Below are positions 1 through 6,134 of a DNA stretch of 6,134 bases, piece by piece. Source of the stretch: Candidatus Woesearchaeota archaeon (lineage in GTDB: Archaea > Nanobdellota > Nanobdellia > Woesearchaeales > WJIZ01); NCBI GenBank assembly GCA_018303575.1, contig JAGVXW010000045.1, positions 1 through 6,134 on the forward strand, in the 5' to 3' direction. Each line of letters starts with the position of its first letter. The stretch's first letter is position 1. The translations under genes and the position numbers were made by a program. Below the pieces are notes generated by a model. It ran no database searches. It had not been told where the DNA came from and was given only the letters and a program-made list of their open reading frames with translations.

Positions 1-54
1 ATATCCTTCATAACTTTACGGCGCTATTCTTGAGGCTTTTTCACCCGAACCCCA

Positions 55-70
55 CAACAAGCTTTAAAAA
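55..70 (+). promoter_or_regulatory. Archaeal promoter (BRE/TATA box) of the lonB locus
   Basis: An A-rich element followed by CTTTAAAAA fits an archaeal BRE plus box A. The first T of the TTTAAAAA core (position 63) lies 32 nt before the ATG at 95, so a transcript starting about 30 nt downstream of that T would begin almost at the ATG. This would make the message leaderless. It also excludes the upstream TTG at 77, which would fall before the transcription start. The same element and spacing recur before the other two genes in the window. The start site is inferred. Confidence 0.6.
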
Positions 71-94
71 GAACGATTGGCTTCATTCAGTGGG

Positions 95-2149
95 ATGGTT
101 TTGAAATATAAGACAACAGCAGACATTCCTGTCGCGAAGAGGATTGTAGACCAGGTCATCGGCCAGGAGGCGGCAGTCAACATCATCAAGAAGGCCGCCC
201 AGCAGCGCCGGCATGTCTTCCTCATCGGCGAGCCGGGCACGGGCAAGAGCATGCTGGGCATGGCGCTCGCGGAGCTCCTGCCGAAGGAGAAGCTCGTTGA
301 CATCCTCGCCTTCCCCAACCCGAATGACGAAAATCAGCCTTTGATCCGCACCGTGCCCGCGAGTCAGGGAAGGCAGATCATTGCGCAGGCGCGGATGCAG
401 ACCTCGGGAAAGGCCATCAATCTCGTCTTCATCCTCCTCATCCTGGCTTCCTTCATCCTGCCCTACTGGTGGTGGAGAACCAATCCTCTCAAGCTCGGCG
501 AAACCGCGAACGCTATCATCTTCGCGTCGAGTATGCTGGGAGCGATGCTGATCATCGCCGGATTCGTCATTTCCCTCAGGATGGGGGCGCGCGTTGGGTT
601 GCAAAAGGGCGCCCCGAAGCTCATCGTCGACAACTTCGACAGAAAGCAGTCGCCCTTCTTTGATGCCACCGGCTCGATCGCCGGCGCGCTGCTCGGCGAT
701 GTGCTTCATGACCCGTTCCAATGTTTTATAGAATCCAAGATTTATGTCAAAGAACAGGTGTCACAGCCCTTTCGATTGCAATCCATGCAGATGACTCTGG
801 AGAGCTTGTTTGCGAGGCATAAACCCAGAATAATCAGCAAAGGAGGGTATGAGGCGATGTTTCTGCCGAGAAACGAGCTGTTTACCCTCGGAGAGCTCCA
901 CGGCGCTCTCTCCCCTGTCGAAGTCTTATCGTGCAACAGGCAGGAGTACAAGGGCAAGGCCATCCGGCTCACGACTTCGGAGGGCAAGAGCCTGATCACG
1001 ACGCCAGAGCATAAGCTTGCGGTTTCTGTGGGAGGAAAGATCGCGTATAAGCAAGCAAAGGAAATCAAGGAAGGGGAGGAGATTCTCTCTAAACAACCAG
1101 AAACCCTCATCGGTGAGCAGGATATCATCAACACCTATGGCGCAAGGCAGCAAGAGCAATGCCGGCTCTACTTCCGCTTTCTGGGGATAAAGGCAGGAAA
1201 TCCGGCCTGGGGCTATAAAAGAATCGCTAAGGCAATGGGTCAGCCCAGCGGAAAAACACGATGGTGGCACGCTGGAAGGCACATCCCTGTTCCGATCCAG
1301 ACAGTTCGTTGGCTGGCGGAAAGAGGGCTCCTGCCTCTGAAAGAGGATGACCCAAGACTTCCGCTTGTATCTAAGGTCTTGGGCGCCACGTTTGGGGATG
1401 GCGGCATTTTTGAAAACCTCAATGGCATCTTCCTCTCGAGCTCGGAAAGGGGGGCGGTCGAAGCATTCGGGAAGGACATTGAGCAGATATTCGGGCTGAA
1501 TCCTCATGAGAACTCAAGGATTGTCGAAGGAGGCGAAAAAGGGCATTCCTGGTGCTATCAAAACGCCAATCGGAACATCATACGGTTTTTCCTCGCATTG
1601 GGCGCCCCGAAGGGCAACAAAACGCATTTGGAGCTGGAGATTCCGAACTGGGTTTATGTGAGCAACAGATGCGCTGATGAGTTTTTCGGAGCATTCTTGG
1701 GGGGAGAAATCGGGGTGCCGAAGGTCCACAAGCAAGGGAACAGGCTTCAAACGCTGGATGTCGCAATCACAGGCCCTGAAGAGCTCGGCAAGAACAGGGT
1801 TGACTTCCTGAATAAGGTGAGAGTATTCTTGGAAGGCAAAGGTATCCAGTCAACGTCACTGGTGAAAAGAAGCACGAGAAATAGCATGCTGTCGCTTTAT
1901 AGGTTGCTGATCTCGGTGAAGTTCGACAACGTCGTGAAATTTGTCAGGAGCGTAAAAATAAATTATTGCGACTACAAGCGGCAGAAGCTTGCGAGGGCGA
2001 TCAATGAGTATCGGTCAATCAAGAAGAGGAAGTATCACGAACTCATCGCCAGGGGGTATGGAGCGGAAACAGCAATGCGGCTCCTGCTGCTGAACACACA
2101 ATCATTGTATCTCATCTTGAACGAGGAAGAGATCGCGTATGAAGCCTGA
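95..2149 (+). CDS. lonB: LonB protease N-terminal half (N-extein) fused to N-terminal intein fragment with homing endonuclease
   Basis: This ORF of 684 residues from ATG 95 encodes the first third of archaeal Lon (LonB), the membrane-anchored ATP-dependent protease that degrades unfolded and regulatory proteins. Visible in order: Walker A GEPGTGKS at residues 45-52; two hydrophobic helices at about 107-127 and 140-161, typical of the membrane insertion in LonB AAA+ domains; and the conserved segment ending [13 protein letters not shown]. At Cys210 (position 722) LonB similarity stops and an intein begins. It has block B TPEH at 303-306, a helix-turn-helix-like stretch at about 373-412, and LAGLIDADG-type motifs at 430-437 and 532-540. 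The ORF ends with TGA before the C-terminal splicing motifs, which lie in the next, overlapping ORF. ATG 95 is preferred over TTG 77 because of promoter spacing and because LonB proteins usually start shortly before the DQVIGQE region. Alone this product lacks Walker B and the protease domain and could not work as Lon. Confidence 0.9.
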   Translation: MVLKYKTTADIPVAKRIVDQVIGQEAAVNIIKKAAQQRRHVFLIGEPGTGKSMLGMALAELLPKEKLVDILAFPNPNDENQPLIRTVPASQGRQIIAQARMQTSGKAINLVFILLILASFILPYWWWRTNPLKLGETANAIIFASSMLGAMLIIAGFVISLRMGARVGLQKGAPKLIVDNFDRKQSPFFDATGSIAGALLGDVLHDPFQCFIESKIYVKEQVSQPFRLQSMQMTLESLFARHKPRIISKGGYEAMFLPRNELFTLGELHGALSPVEVLSCNRQEYKGKAIRLTTSEGKSLITTPEHKLAVSVGGKIAYKQAKEIKEGEEILSKQPETLIGEQDIINTYGARQQEQCRLYFRFLGIKAGNPAWGYKRIAKAMGQPSGKTRWWHAGRHIPVPIQTVRWLAERGLLPLKEDDPRLPLVSKVLGATFGDGGIFENLNGIFLSSSERGAVEAFGKDIEQIFGLNPHENSRIVEGGEKGHSWCYQNANRNIIRFFLALGAPKGNKTHLELEIPNWVYVSNRCADEFFGAFLGGEIGVPKVHKQGNRLQTLDVAITGPEELGKNRVDFLNKVRVFLEGKGIQSTSLVKRSTRNSMLSLYRLLISVKFDNVVKFVRSVKINYCDYKRQKLARAINEYRSIKKRKYHELIARGYGAETAMRLLLLNTQSLYLILNEEEIAYEA
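1364..1960 (+). other. LAGLIDADG-type homing endonuclease domain inside the intein
   Basis: This is part of the N-terminal intein ORF. The first motif is [11 protein letters not shown], with the presumed metal-binding Asp at residue 435. The second is degenerate, [11 protein letters not shown], with Glu at residue 538. The 103-residue spacing between the acidic residues suits the two pseudo-symmetric halves of a monomeric LAGLIDADG enzyme. A GAPKGNKT stretch at 503-510 precedes the second half and resembles a block I associate with archaeal intein endonucleases. Such enzymes cut intein-free alleles and promote spread of the intein. Acidic residues remain at both catalytic positions, so activity is possible but unproven. 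Domain limits are approximate. Confidence 0.8.
2123..2129 (+). promoter_or_regulatory. Shine-Dalgarno-like site for the second lonB ORF
   Basis: GAGGAAG lies 9 nt before the ATG at 2139, inside the end of the upstream ORF. It partly matches the archaeal GAGGTGA consensus. It supports separate, coupled initiation of the downstream ORF, whose ATG overlaps the upstream stop region by 11 nt. Purine-rich coding sequence could produce this by chance, so the support is modest. Confidence 0.45.
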
Positions 2150-3497
2150 AAAAATAACGAAAGTGGAAGAGGTGCGCTATACAGGCAAAGTGTACAACCT
2201 AACCACGTCCTCAGGCAACGTGATCGCTAATAACCTGTTATGTAAGAACTCAGGCGGCCTCGGCACCCCGGCGCATGAGCGGGTTGTCGCGGGCATGATC
2301 CACAAGGCCAATCTTGGGGTGCTCTTCGTGGACGAGATCGCAACGCTGGACAGGTCGACGCAGCAGGAGATGCTGTCTGCGCTGCAGGAAAGGAAATTCG
2401 CGATCACAGGCCAGTCCGAGCGCTCAGCCGGCGCCATGGTACGCACGGAGCCGGTGCCGTGCGACTTTGTCCTGGTGGCCGCGGGCAACCTGGAGACGCT
2501 GAGGAACATGCACCCCGCCCTGCGCTCGCGCATCCGGGGCTATGGCTATGAGGTGTATATGGATGAGACGATCCTCGACACGGAAGAGACCCGGGAGAAG
2601 ATCGCAATCTTTGTCGCGCAGGAAGTGGCGAAGGACACGCGCATCCCTCCCTTTGACAAAACAGCTGTGGACGAGATCATCGAGGAAGCGAGGCGCATGG
2701 CCAACCGCAAGGCACATCTCACGCTCCGGTTAAGAAACCTAGGCGGCCTCGTGCGCGCGGCTGGGGATATCGCTGTGGAAGAGAAGGCCAAGGTCGTCGC
2801 GAAAGAGCACGTCATGAAAGGAAGGCAGGTCGCCCGCCCCTTGGAGAAACAGATCGCGGACAAGTACATCGAGCGGAAGAAGGAATATCAGGTGATCATC
2901 ACCGAGGGCAAGAAGGTCGGCAGGGTCAACGGCATGGCCGTCATCGGCGGGGAAGACTCCTATTCCGGCATCCTGCTCCCGATCGAGGCCCAAGTCACGC
3001 CCGGCGGAAAGAAGACGGAATTCATCGCCACCGGCAAGCTCGGCGACATCGCCAAGGAGGCGGTGAAGAATGTCTCGGCGATCATCCTCAAATATTTCGG
3101 CGAGGACCTCAGAGAGAAATACGACATCTACATCCAGTTCCTCCAGACGTATGAGGGCGTGGAGGGAGACAGCGCGAGCATCGCCATCGCTGTCGCCATC
3201 ATCTCCAGCTTCAAGGATATCCCTGTGCGCCAGGACCTCGCGATGACCGGATCTTTGTCAGTGAGGGGCGATGTCCTGCCCATTGGAGGAGTATCGAGCA
3301 AGGTGGAAGCGGCCATCGAAGCGGGCATGAAGGAAGTCATCGTGCCGAGGAGCAACCTCAGGGACATCATCGTGGACAAGGAGAAGCTCAGGAAAATCAA
3401 GATCACTCCCGCTGAGACGATCGAGGACGTGCTGAAGGTGGCGCTCGACTGGAATGGCAAGAAGGATGTGCTCAGAAAGATCACCATTTCTAAGTAG
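2139..3497 (+). CDS. lonB: C-terminal intein fragment fused to LonB C-terminal half (Walker B, Ser-Lys protease domain)
   Basis: This 452-residue ORF starts with a 37-residue intein C-fragment ending in Asn37, followed by [12 protein letters not shown], which continues LonB exactly where the upstream ORF left off. Walker B is [11 protein letters not shown] with Asp65-Glu66. The sensor-like AAGN and the RSRIRGYG arginine region follow, then the alpha-helical AAA+ lid and the proteolytic domain. The catalytic Ser345 lies in EGVEGDSAS and Lys388 in GGVSSKVEA. Their 43-residue spacing equals that of the Ser-Lys dyad of E. coli Lon (679 and 722). The C-extein is 415 residues; with 209 from the upstream ORF, spliced LonB would be about 624 residues, within the usual archaeal range. 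The ORF overlaps the upstream one by 11 nt in a different frame, with a Shine-Dalgarno-like GAGGAAG upstream, implying co-transcription and translational coupling. Alone it lacks Walker A and membrane anchors. No other disruption is seen in the protease half, arguing against a decaying pseudogene. Confidence 0.92.
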   Translation: MKPEKITKVEEVRYTGKVYNLTTSSGNVIANNLLCKNSGGLGTPAHERVVAGMIHKANLGVLFVDEIATLDRSTQQEMLSALQERKFAITGQSERSAGAMVRTEPVPCDFVLVAAGNLETLRNMHPALRSRIRGYGYEVYMDETILDTEETREKIAIFVAQEVAKDTRIPPFDKTAVDEIIEEARRMANRKAHLTLRLRNLGGLVRAAGDIAVEEKAKVVAKEHVMKGRQVARPLEKQIADKYIERKKEYQVIITEGKKVGRVNGMAVIGGEDSYSGILLPIEAQVTPGGKKTEFIATGKLGDIAKEAVKNVSAIILKYFGEDLREKYDIYIQFLQTYEGVEGDSASIAIAVAIISSFKDIPVRQDLAMTGSLSVRGDVLPIGGVSSKVEAAIEAGMKEVIVPRSNLRDIIVDKEKLRKIKITPAETIEDVLKVALDWNGKKDVLRKITISK

Positions 3498-3510
3498 ACA
3501 ACTTTATATA
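3498..3510 (+). promoter_or_regulatory. Archaeal promoter (BRE/TATA box) of the acyl-CoA dehydrogenase gene
   Basis: ACAACTTTATATA follows directly after the lonB TAG stop. The first T of TTTATATA (3503) is 30 nt before the ATG at 3533, so transcription would start at the start codon. No Shine-Dalgarno sequence precedes that ATG, which fits leaderless initiation. The 35-bp gap between the genes therefore appears to be essentially a core promoter. Confidence 0.65.
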
Positions 3511-3532
3511 TCCCCATCGAGTTTCGCGGCGC

Positions 3533-5281
3533 ATGGCGCTTGATGCGGATATCCGTTGGCACATCCAGCATACGCTCCCTGACCCGGATACGGGGAGTTT
3601 GGTTCTTGAGTCGATCGACGGAATTGCTGCCGAAGCTGGCAGCCATGCGCACGAAGGCGACGAAATCGGGGCTCGGCTCGTCAATGAAGGCGGCGTCAAC
3701 CGCGTTGTCTATCCTCCCGGAGTTATGGAGGCCTATCGAGAGCTTGGAAACAACGGACTGCTCGGCCTGTCCACAAGGAGCGCTGGCCTTCCTTTCCTCC
3801 TGAGCGTGATGGGCACAGAGATCCTCTCAGGCGCTTACAGCGGACTCGCATTAATCCCCATTGTCACGGATGGCGCCATGGAATATGTTGAGCGTTTTGC
3901 GCCTCCGCACGTGAAGGAGCGCGTTTTTGGCAAGCTGCTTGGCGGCGAATATATCGGCGCGATGGCGATGACGGAAGCAGGCGCCGGCTCGGATTTACGA
4001 GCGATGCGCACCGTCGCGGAACCCATCACCGAGGGCCCCCACGCCGGAAAGTACAGGATCAACGGCACCAAGATGTTCATCACGAATCCAGGAGCCGATG
4101 TCATGGTCGTCCAGGTGAAAGACAAGGGGAGGGAGACGCTCTCTGTCATGCTCGTGCTCAGAGAAGAAGATGGTAAAATGAATGGGGTGCGTGTTTCAAA
4201 ACTCGAGAATAAGCTGGGCATTCATTCGTCTCCCACAGGGGCGGTTGAATTTGAGGACGCTCTCGGTTATCTTTTGGGGCCACAGGGAAAAGGCCAGGAA
4301 GTGATGTATGATATCATGAACCTGGCCCGCACGCACGTCGCGGCCCAGGCCACAGGCCTGGCGAGCGCTGCTGTGGCTTATACACTGAGGTATGCCGACG
4401 GCGACCAGAACAATGACTTTAAGGGAGCGAGAGTCCAGGGCGGCAAGCGCATCGCAGAGCATGGCAATGTGGCGGCGCGGCTGATGGAGATGCAGGCGCG
4501 CGTGGAAGTCATGCGCGCCCTTACATATGACGCGGCCCAAGCTTCGGACAGGAAGCTTACACTTGAAAGAAGGCTTGCGGATGAAGCCCAGCTCCAAGGC
4601 GACGCAGAATTCATGCAGGAGCTTGCTAAAGCGAGAGATGTTTCCGTCGCCCTCGCCTGCCTCTCGAAATATTATGCAGGAAAAGCCGTGCGCCAGGTCA
4701 CGCTGGATGCCATTGACCTGATGGGCGGACATGGGTACATCCGCGATCATCCTGTCGAGCGCTTCCACAGAGATGGCATCATCCCCCACATCTATGAGGG
4801 CACTGGGGATATGCAGGCGAAACTCGATCTTGCAATGCTCTCTAAAGGAAAATTAGAAACGGTAGTAAAAGAAATCCGAGATACCCTCCAAGAGTACCGT
4901 TCGGATGTCATGGCTTCCGATTTTGCAGATCGCTATGTGAGAATTGATATAAACAATCCTCGAGCATCCGTTTGCGAATACCTCAATCGAAAGTTGGAGG
5001 TCATAGACCCTGCATTGGCGAGACTCAGAAAGGTATCTGATCCCGATGACCCCCTCTTTATTCCTCTTTCAAGAGAGCAAGCTTGGAATGACGTGGCAAC
5101 CCTCTTGGCTCAGGCTTACAGCGCACATCTTCTCCTGAAGTCAGGCGACCCAAGAAAGGCACAGGTCGCACTGCAATTCTTAGTTGCGGAATCTAGTCCT
5201 GAGGCGCGACTCATGGAAGGGCCGTTCCCGGCGAGCAGGCGGATGTTCGAGCATATCATGTACGCAAAACCTTTAAACTGA
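3533..5281 (+). CDS. Large acyl-CoA dehydrogenase, DmdC-like (582 aa)
   Basis: This is an FAD-dependent acyl-CoA dehydrogenase, which would introduce an alpha-beta double bond into an acyl-CoA thioester and pass electrons to electron-transfer flavoprotein. Seen: the flavin-contact signature AMAMTEAGAGSD near residues 144-155; INGTKMFITN in the beta-domain; LGIHSSPTGAVEFED; the helical C-terminal core with DLMGGHGYIRDHP; and IYEGTGDMQ, whose Glu422 aligns with the catalytic base of medium-chain enzymes. At 582 residues it exceeds the roughly 380-residue classical enzymes. Its length, the GIHSSPT motif and an extra C-terminal helical region (about 440-582) resemble the subfamily that includes 3-methylmercaptopropionyl-CoA dehydrogenase (DmdC). 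The substrate cannot be told from sequence. The ATG at 3533 is supported by a TATA box 30 nt upstream. No ETF or other beta-oxidation gene is in the window. The last part of the gene is clearly richer in A+T than the middle (see findings). A general long-chain or branched acyl-CoA dehydrogenase is the alternative. Confidence 0.9.
   Translation: MALDADIRWHIQHTLPDPDTGSLVLESIDGIAAEAGSHAHEGDEIGARLVNEGGVNRVVYPPGVMEAYRELGNNGLLGLSTRSAGLPFLLSVMGTEILSGAYSGLALIPIVTDGAMEYVERFAPPHVKERVFGKLLGGEYIGAMAMTEAGAGSDLRAMRTVAEPITEGPHAGKYRINGTKMFITNPGADVMVVQVKDKGRETLSVMLVLREEDGKMNGVRVSKLENKLGIHSSPTGAVEFEDALGYLLGPQGKGQEVMYDIMNLARTHVAAQATGLASAAVAYTLRYADGDQNNDFKGARVQGGKRIAEHGNVAARLMEMQARVEVMRALTYDAAQASDRKLTLERRLADEAQLQGDAEFMQELAKARDVSVALACLSKYYAGKAVRQVTLDAIDLMGGHGYIRDHPVERFHRDGIIPHIYEGTGDMQAKLDLAMLSKGKLETVVKEIRDTLQEYRSDVMASDFADRYVRIDINNPRASVCEYLNRKLEVIDPALARLRKVSDPDDPLFIPLSREQAWNDVATLLAQAYSAHLLLKSGDPRKAQVALQFLVAESSPEARLMEGPFPASRRMFEHIMYAKPLN
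5265..5278 (+). promoter_or_regulatory. Archaeal promoter (BRE/TATA box) of the DNA polymerase gene, inside the end of the preceding gene
   Basis: CAAAACCTTTAAAC resembles the two other promoter elements in the window. The first T of TTTAAA (5272) is 28 nt before the ATG at 5300, again predicting an essentially leaderless message. The box overlaps the last codons of the acyl-CoA dehydrogenase gene. The 18-bp gap that follows is 16/18 pyrimidine and contains TTCTTTT, which could also serve as a T-rich terminator for the upstream gene; that part is speculative. Confidence 0.55.
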
Positions 5282-5299
5282 CTCTTCTTTTCGTCGTCT

Positions 5300-6134
5300 A
5301 TGGACGGCTTCATTGTCTACCCGACGTATCGGATCACGGACGGGAAGGCCCAAGTCTTGCTCTTCGGCCGGCTCTCGGGCGGCGAAAGCTTTGTCTCCAT
5401 CCATGATTTCCGCCCCTACTTCTGGATCCGGGAGAAGGACCATGAGAAGGCAAATCGGATCCTCACGGAGCTGGACGCGAAGAACGTCGAGATAGAAGCG
5501 TCTGAATTCAGGAATTTTGACGATGACCCGGTCGCAAAAGTCATTCTCTCCATCCCCGGGGAAGTGCCTGAATTAAGAAAAATTTTCACGGAGCACGCTA
5601 TCCCAAGCTATGAGGCGGACATCCGCTTCGCCTACCGGTTTCTGATAGATCACAACATCAAGGGATGCATGCGCATTTCGGGGAAAACGGAGGAAAGGCC
5701 GGAATTCGCCGTGGACAAGGTCTTCGTGAACCCGGAAATCGCGCCTACGACCTTCGATCCGAAGCTTCGCGTGCTCTCCCTGGATATCGAGACAGACGTG
5801 AAAGGGGCTCAAGTGTACGCGATTTCACTGTACAGCGACCGCGTGAAGAAAGTGCTGCTTCTGAATGAGAGGTCCTATCGAAATGCCGAAAGCTTCTCAA
5901 CGGAGAAGGAACTCCTGGAGGCCTTCGCGAACGCCGTCAGGCAGGAAGATCCGGACATCATCACCGGCTGGAATCTGGTGGACTTCGACCTGAAGCTGCT
6001 CCGCGACCAGTTCGCCAGGCATGGCCTTCCCTTCATCCTCGGGAGGACGCTCGACGAGTGCAAGCTCCGCCTCACGGACAGCTTCTACCAGGATTCGACC
6101 GCTGATTTTCCCGGAAGGGCGGTGCTGGACGGCA
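5300..6134 (+). CDS. polB: Family B DNA polymerase, N-terminal and exonuclease region (partial, runs off window end)
   Basis: The frame is open from ATG 5300 to the window end, giving 278 codons of a protein usually about 750-800 residues long. The start MDGFIVYPTYRITDG and the following RPYFWIREKD region match the N-terminal domain of family B polymerases. The 3'-5' proofreading exonuclease begins near residue 155: Exo I is LSLDIET with Asp162 and Glu164, and Exo II is TGWNLVDFDLKLL with Asn225, Phe229 and Asp230. The visible exonuclease residues are intact, so proofreading is likely. The last visible stretch, DFPGRAVLDG, corresponds to the conserved GR-x-x-x-D segment before Exo III. Polymerase motifs A, B and C lie beyond the window. 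In archaea this family provides replicative or repair DNA synthesis. The N-terminal sequence reminds me of the Pol II-like branch, but this needs a tree. A TATA box 28 nt upstream supports the chosen ATG. Whether the remainder carries an intein, as many archaeal polB genes do, cannot be seen. Confidence 0.92.
   Translation, partial: MDGFIVYPTYRITDGKAQVLLFGRLSGGESFVSIHDFRPYFWIREKDHEKANRILTELDAKNVEIEASEFRNFDDDPVAKVILSIPGEVPELRKIFTEHAIPSYEADIRFAYRFLIDHNIKGCMRISGKTEERPEFAVDKVFVNPEIAPTTFDPKLRVLSLDIETDVKGAQVYAISLYSDRVKKVLLLNERSYRNAESFSTEKELLEAFANAVRQEDPDIITGWNLVDFDLKLLRDQFARHGLPFILGRTLDECKLRLTDSFYQDSTADFPGRAVLDG

Larger units (their letters stand above)
722..2249 (+). mobile_element. Intein in LonB, encoded in two overlapping reading frames (putative natural split intein)
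   Basis: The intein interrupts LonB between HDPFQ and [12 protein letters not shown], between Walker A and Walker B. The N-terminal fragment is 475 residues (Cys1 at 722 up to the TGA at 2147-2149). The C-terminal fragment is 37 residues (ATG 2139 to Asn at 2247-2249). Splicing residues seen: Cys1, block B TPEH (His encoded at 1010-1012), terminal Asn, and Ser as the first C-extein residue (2250-2252). The region around [16 protein letters not shown] matches intein blocks F and G in layout, but the usual block F His is absent and the penultimate residue is Lys instead of His. The break falls between endonuclease and C-terminal splicing region, where known split inteins such as cyanobacterial DnaE are divided; 37 residues is close to their C-fragment length. 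Base composition is lower in GC than the flanking extein at the left border (22/60 G+C at 721-780 versus 40/60 at 181-240), consistent with acquisition. Trans-splicing is inferred; a frameshifted contiguous intein is the alternative. Confidence 0.85.

Noticed and set aside
1..54. Possible divergent gene starting with an ATG on the minus strand at position 11, and a T-run at 37-41 as a terminator
   Set aside because: Only three codons of the minus ORF are visible and no convincing box A lies at the right distance; five T without other support is too weak to call a terminator.
77..94. TTG start at 77 giving a LonB six residues longer
   Set aside because: The TATA box at 63-70 predicts transcription starting near 93, downstream of the TTG, and ATG 95 gives a usual LonB N-terminus.
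83..721. Minus-strand ORF of 212 codons
   Set aside because: It lies entirely opposite the LonB N-extein, is rich in charged low-complexity residues with no recognisable motif, and is explained by the GC-rich codon use of lonB.
926..1507. Minus-strand ORF of 193 codons opposite the intein
   Set aside because: The + strand frame shows clear intein and endonuclease motifs; the antisense translation shows none.
95..3497. lonB as a decaying pseudogene
   Set aside because: Both ORFs are otherwise uninterrupted, all ATPase and protease catalytic residues are intact, and the break falls exactly at a typical split-intein position.
4196..4789. Minus-strand ORF of 197 codons opposite the acyl-CoA dehydrogenase
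   Set aside because: It is a shadow of a strongly conserved + strand coding region and has no promoter or recognisable domain.
5313..5495. Short + strand ORF in another frame within the DNA polymerase start
   Set aside because: It overlaps a well-supported polymerase frame and its Arg/Ser-rich product is typical of out-of-frame GC-rich sequence.

Overview
The window looks archaeal. It carries a membrane-anchored archaeal-type Lon protease (LonB), a family B DNA polymerase, and TATA-box (box A) promoters placed so that transcription would start at or within about 2 nt of the start codons (leaderless transcripts). The close packing (intergenic gaps of 35 and 18 bp) and the use of an intein would suit a small-genome archaeon, possibly of the DPANN group, but I cannot name a lineage from the sequence. 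All genes read on the + strand.

Layout: a short upstream region with a promoter (1-94); the lonB locus (95-3497), split into two overlapping reading frames inside an intein; a 35-bp gap containing a TATA box; a large acyl-CoA dehydrogenase (3533-5281); an 18-bp pyrimidine-rich gap; and the first 278 codons of a family B DNA polymerase (5300 to the window end).

The notable item is lonB. The upstream ORF encodes the N-extein (Walker A and two membrane segments), the N-terminal intein splicing domain and a LAGLIDADG homing endonuclease, then stops. The downstream ORF starts 11 bp before the end of the first, in another frame. It begins with a 37-residue C-terminal intein fragment, followed in register by the rest of LonB (Walker B, sensor, Ser-Lys protease domain). 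The fusion point is the conserved LonB sequence [17 protein letters not shown], so joining the two products by protein trans-splicing would restore a LonB of about 624 residues. This is the arrangement of a natural split intein, broken at the position where split inteins are usually broken, with an endonuclease still attached to the N-terminal half. The main alternative is a single frameshift (real, programmed or a sequencing error) between 2121 and 2148.

The acyl-CoA dehydrogenase and the polymerase have no evident functional link to LonB, and each has its own promoter-like element.
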